Positions 23,741 to 64,000 of a DNA stretch of 64,000 nucleotides are shown piece by piece. The translations under genes and the position numbers were made by a program. The notes below the pieces were generated by a model that did not search any database, was not told where the DNA came from, and worked only from the letters and a program-made list of their open reading frames with translations. The stretch covers positions 496,001 through 560,000 of the forward strand of contig JAQJVL010000422.1 in NCBI GenBank assembly GCA_035578905.1. Reading direction: 5' to 3'. Each line of letters starts with the position of its first letter. Within the stretch, counting starts at the first letter, position 1. Source of the stretch: Stictocephala bisonia (Eukaryota > Arthropoda > Insecta > Hemiptera > Membracidae).

Positions 23741-24385
23741 TTAAACTTTTACATTTGAATCCAAAAATTCCTGTAGTGAATAAAATGGAGATACGAGGAG
23801 CCAACTGTAAAATATTAGTTTGAATAGTTTCTCTGAATATCTGTGAATAATATTTTCAAGCTTATTGTAAATCTTTAATGAAATAACTATGTGGCTGTTC
23901 ATTGATTTACTAAGCCTATAAAAATTAATATTTGTTTTGTCTTTATTACGGGTATTATAACTGTGAACATTACTAGTAAAATTTAATAAATGGGCGTTTT
24001 CCATTACATATAAAGTGAGATCATAAATATAAAAATTAATTACAGTTGAATTTCCTTGTTAACAAATAGAGGTTTACAATGATCTCGGATACCAGCTTTT
24101 GAGATTACTCTGACAGCTTTTTTTTGTAACACTAAAATACTTTTTATTTTACTGCAACTTCCCCATAAGATCATGCCATATCTCAGTAGTGATTGAAAAT
24201 ATGCAAAATAAGTGGTACGTACAGAATTTTCAGGAATAGAAAGGGATAACCGTTGTAAAAGGTAAATGACTCTAGATAATTCGGTTGAAATGTAATCAAT
24301 GTGTGGTCCCCACGTTAAATGATGATCAAAATATACCCATAAGAACTTTATAGAAACTACCGAGTCATTATCAAATTTATTGTTG
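23741..24385 (-). pseudogene. LINE RT C-terminal fragment, antisense
   Basis: The antisense translation in two frames reads HLTWGPHIDYISTELSRVIY, then VRTTYFAYFQSLLRYGMILWG, KKAVRVISKAGIRDHCKPLF, YNTRNKDKTNINFYRLSKS, YSLQEFLDSNVKV. This is the classic post-RT region of CR1/Jockey-like LINEs. A frameshift near 24005-24060 and the missing RT core show it is dead. It lies inside the large foldback. Confidence 0.88.
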
Positions 24386-24410
24386 TAATCCGATGTTCAA
24401 TACTATGCAT

Positions 24411-24432
24411 GAGTGGTGGGTGGGTGGGTCAA
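24411..24432 (-). repeat. Short GGGTGGGTGGGT tract
   Basis: gagtggtgggtgggtgggtc belongs to the CCCACCC family in reverse and sits at the inner end of the right foldback arm. It has three GGG runs and a GG, a possible G-quadruplex sequence. Confidence 0.7.
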
Positions 24433-24903
24433 TATCACTGTACTACTTAGTGTAAAAGGAAAGGACTAAATAGTACCAACTTTGCCACAATAATTAAGAC
24501 TGTTTTCATTTCATCAATCAATTAGTTTCATGTATGTCTTAATTAGCTAATAAATCAATATCATGAAAACATTTTATTTGAAAGTCTTTAGTAATTTTCT
24601 TGTTTTTGTTTATGATAATCCTTTTTCTAACGATTATTATTGATAGAAAAGTCTAAATATTTGTCATTAATTTTGTAATATAATTGTTTTAACTCAACTT
24701 GTTTTAGTTAGGCTTTCCATTCCCTTTATGAGAATATTATAAAACAGATGATTAGTCAAAAATAGAACCTGTTATTCATGACCAAATAATTAATTTCAAA
24801 AAAAGTGTGACAAAGTTATATTGTGTCATTTGGCTTTATAAGCCGTGTTATACATTATAGAGAACCAGTCATGTTAATCCCATGCAAACTGGCTGAGTAT
24901 TAC

Positions 24904-25994
24904 GCATTCAATGCTCTTACAAACTCACGTTGAATATGTTAAAACAAAGACGTCTGACTTTTGTGTGGTATCGACCCACCCATACATGTACAATAGTATT
25001 GATAATAATTTGACAAAAACCACAAAAATAACAAGAATATATTAATCGAAAAAAAAGCTTAAAAATCCAAGTTTCATGTCTGCATTGAGTGCCTATCATT
25101 TAATTTATGCATGATTCTAACTGCATGTGAAATATTTGAATAAAGCCTTTACACTTAGTTTTTCCGTTACATGCTTTTAATTAGACTTCATAAATCTGTC
25201 AATTCTTATGTATACTTCCTAAAACCTTGTTCTGTTAGTAGTCTTGCAGAATGTATCAACTTCATCAACATGTAGGTAAAAGACAATAATATAAACTTAT
25301 TATTATTACATTAGAAATATTAATGTAATAATCTGAACAGCAGTTTGTAATAGTGTTTTTAAAAAATGTTACCTTACGGTTATTTTTAAAATTTAAGTTT
25401 TTATGTTTATATCAAGTTTATGTTTATCTCAATATAATATTGTATTTAAAAGCGTGTGCTTGCACGCACCCACACATATACTCAGAAAACCGTAAACGTT
25501 CTCTGCTTGGATGTGAATAACCTAAGAGCTGTGCAAGGAATGTTCAGAGAATGTGATTAAATTCCTGAAAAGAAATATTGTACATCTTTTGGCCTTACCC
25601 ACAAATGGACCTTTTTATTACAAGACAATTTTAGCTTATTGAGAAAAGTTTTTTATTTCCAAATAAAAATTTAATATTAGAGATTAAGGAAGGACATTTT
25701 ATTTTATATCTTTAAATATTTTATGAAATAATAAATAATTGCTCTTAATAGCAACATTTTAACATACAAGAGGTTGTAAAACTACTAATAGCTTAAGAAA
25801 TCAAAATACTTAATCGCTATCATTTTTGTATTAAGATCTTTATCGTACAAAGTAGAAAAGAACAATGTAAACCAATTTGAGGTTACGATATATAATAAAT
25901 TCTGACACTTTAAATATCAAAGCTTCTTCTATTACAGCAATTAACTTCCCCAATTTAACTCCAATAAATTAACAATCCAGCAAATAATTAAAAA
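24904..25994. other. AT-rich stretch
   Basis: One isolated minisatellite unit at 24966-24998 (tcgacccacccatacatgta). Otherwise no gene, RNA or repeat recognised. Confidence 0.55.
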
Positions 25995-26136
25995 TATTGT
26001 TTTATTTGAGCTTATTTAAAAAAATGTAAGTACAGTTAAATTAATAGCAGTGAGTTAATATTCAGTATGAATGTCTAAAGAGATAGGAAAAAAAAACAAT
26101 AAAGAAACAAATTAATTGAAATAGTGATAAGAGCAA
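25995..26136 (+). repeat. Direct duplication, copy 1
   Basis: atattgttttatttgagctt to gaaatagtgataagagcaa recurs at 27114-27339 with few changes. Confidence 0.9.
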
Positions 26137-27113
26137 GTTAAAGGTTCAGTCATTTTATCCTTTAAATAACACGCTTGATTATTTATATCAATATACAATT
26201 TGTATAATTTAAACACTTTTTGCTGAAAAATGCAACTTAGCTGATTGTATTTTTGTATATTAGTTCTTTTACACAGCTCAATGACTAACATACTTCTGAT
26301 ATGGAACTCTTACTGGCCCATTCTCAAAGTTATAATTTTTTTCGTTCTTAAATTCAAAGTCCCTGGGGGCTAGACAATTTAGATATAAAAATTATGGTGC
26401 AAAGCGCTCTACGAAACAAGGAAAGGAACTGCCATGAATAAAGAGGAATACTGTTTATAATAGGTTACACTTCAGGCCAACCATAAAAATCAACAAAAAG
26501 AACATACAAGTACATGAAAAAATATATTTTTCTAATAAAATTAAAGATGAGCCACCACATTTATAGGAACCAGTATGACTTTCTTTGCAGCACTGTCAAA
26601 ATATTGTGTGTGTCACCTGTTTGTTCTACCAATACCAATACCAATTGTAATTGTTTATGTGTCTTGAAACATTAACAATTTTTAGAATCTAAATTTAACT
26701 ATAGTTAATATTGTTAAACTAATTGCATTTTCGCATAATATTTATCATATTGAGTATAAATCATAAAACAGCAAAAAAATAAAATAAATAAATAAAAATA
26801 AATAAATTGTAATAAAAGATTTACAAATTAGTAAAATGAAAAAATATACATATATTTAAACAAACTCATACTTATAATTTCCTTAATTTGGCAATAAGTA
26901 GAAAATTAACAACAAATTTCTATAGCAGGGAATGTGAATAATTTTTTTTACTTATTTTAACCCCAAAGTTAAATAATATGTAATATAGAATACAATATGA
27001 CTAAAAATTTGACTATCGTATTTTATAATGTTATATATTATTTAATAGTTCTATTTTCTTGTAATAAACACATTGCATGAATTATTAAGATATTATAAAC
27101 TTAAATTATTTTA

Positions 27114-27339
27114 TATATTGTTTTATTTGAGCTTATTAAAAAAAAATGTAAGTACAGTTAAATTAATAGCAGTAAGTTAATATTCAGTGTGAATGTCTAA
27201 AAAGATAGGAAAAAATATGACAAGTACAGTACTTTTACTATAAATATGACAAGTACTCTTACTAAAAATATGACAAGTACTCTTTTACTATAAACAACAA
27301 TAAAGAAAAAAATTAATTGAAATAGTGATAAGGAGCAAA
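27114..27339 (+). repeat. Direct duplication, copy 2, with an 80-bp insert
   Basis: Same sequence as 25995-26136 but split by about 80 bp (27217-27296) of atatgacaagtac(t) motifs repeated three times. It sits about 230 bp upstream of the first recognised SRPK exon. Confidence 0.9.
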
Positions 27340-27509
27340 TTTTAAAATAAAAATATAAAAATACAAAACAAAAGTTACTAGCCAAATGTTTTATTTTTCT
27401 GTATTGCCCCCTCCCCCCCACCAAACATCTGCTGCCCTAGGAAAATTGTCAAGATCAGTTGAACGGAGAGAACAAATCGTTTTTATTCCATGGTACTGGC
27501 TAGACCTGA

Positions 27510-64000
<36,491 letters not shown>

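Larger units (their letters stand above)
22632..24903. mobile_element. Large foldback structure, arms about 480 bp
   Basis: The left arm (22632 to about 23130: tactcggccagtttgca, catgactggttctctatag, ttggctttataagcc-type sequence) is the imperfect inverse of the right arm (about 24412-24903: ctatagagaaccagtcatg, tgcaaactggctgagta). Inner arm ends also pair (tattgtggcaaagat against ctttgccacaataatt). The arms end in CCCACCC minisatellite. The 1.3-kb centre carries an antisense LINE fragment. Confidence 0.85.

Overview
The window looks like animal, most likely insect, nuclear DNA. It is AT-rich, its one confidently identified protein gene is split by canonical GT-AG introns of 1.7 to 9.1 kb, and most of the rest is transposon debris (CR1/Jockey-like LINEs, mariner-, hAT-, piggyBac- and Tigger-like elements) and tandem repeats. 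Species cannot be named from the sequence; a hemipteran-like genome is only a guess.

The gene is an SR-protein kinase (SRPK) on the + strand. Eight exons (27572-27790, 36911-36998, 44486-44680, 50587-50755, 53260-53502, 55208-55329, 58299-58406, 62965-63127) join in phase to 435 residues, from the acidic segment before the kinase domain to just after subdomain X. The extreme N-terminus and the last part of the C-lobe were not found and probably lie outside the window or in exons too short to recognise. Its introns hold most of the mobile elements described here.

Region by region: 1-3.3 kb is a 128-bp satellite (about 17 units) broken by an antisense LINE 3' end. 3.6-7.7 kb holds two copies of a 450-bp mariner-like MITE, a GC-rich islet at 4.18-4.29 kb, and a TIR element carrying a nested perfect-looking hairpin MITE. 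8.1-9.7 kb is a 32-bp array of about 49 units. 10.2-13.5 kb has a hAT-like element and a piggyBac-like MITE with TTAA duplications. 14.9-15.4 kb is a 67-bp array. 16.6-17.9 kb carries an unrecognised 168-codon ORF with a possible small gene structure. 18.5-24.9 kb has two large foldback structures. 27.5-63.1 kb is SRPK. Inside it are LINE copies at 41.7, 44.9 and 55.4 kb, a tRNA-derived SINE at 44.2 kb, a Penelope-like remnant at 46.3 kb, three related foldback elements, 22-bp and 42-bp arrays at 49-50.4 kb, a Tigger-like MITE at 59.6 kb and a hAT element with a perfect 8-bp duplication at 61.05-62.41 kb.

The most unusual recurring signal is a 36-bp minisatellite built on a GACCCACCCACCCATACA-type core. 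It appears in at least ten separate short arrays and also inside the 67-bp repeat and, more loosely, the 32-bp repeat. Two arrays share the same ~150-bp downstream sequence and two sit at the inner ends of a foldback, so the minisatellite appears to travel with mobile elements. No bacterial-type operon, CRISPR locus or intact transposase was found.
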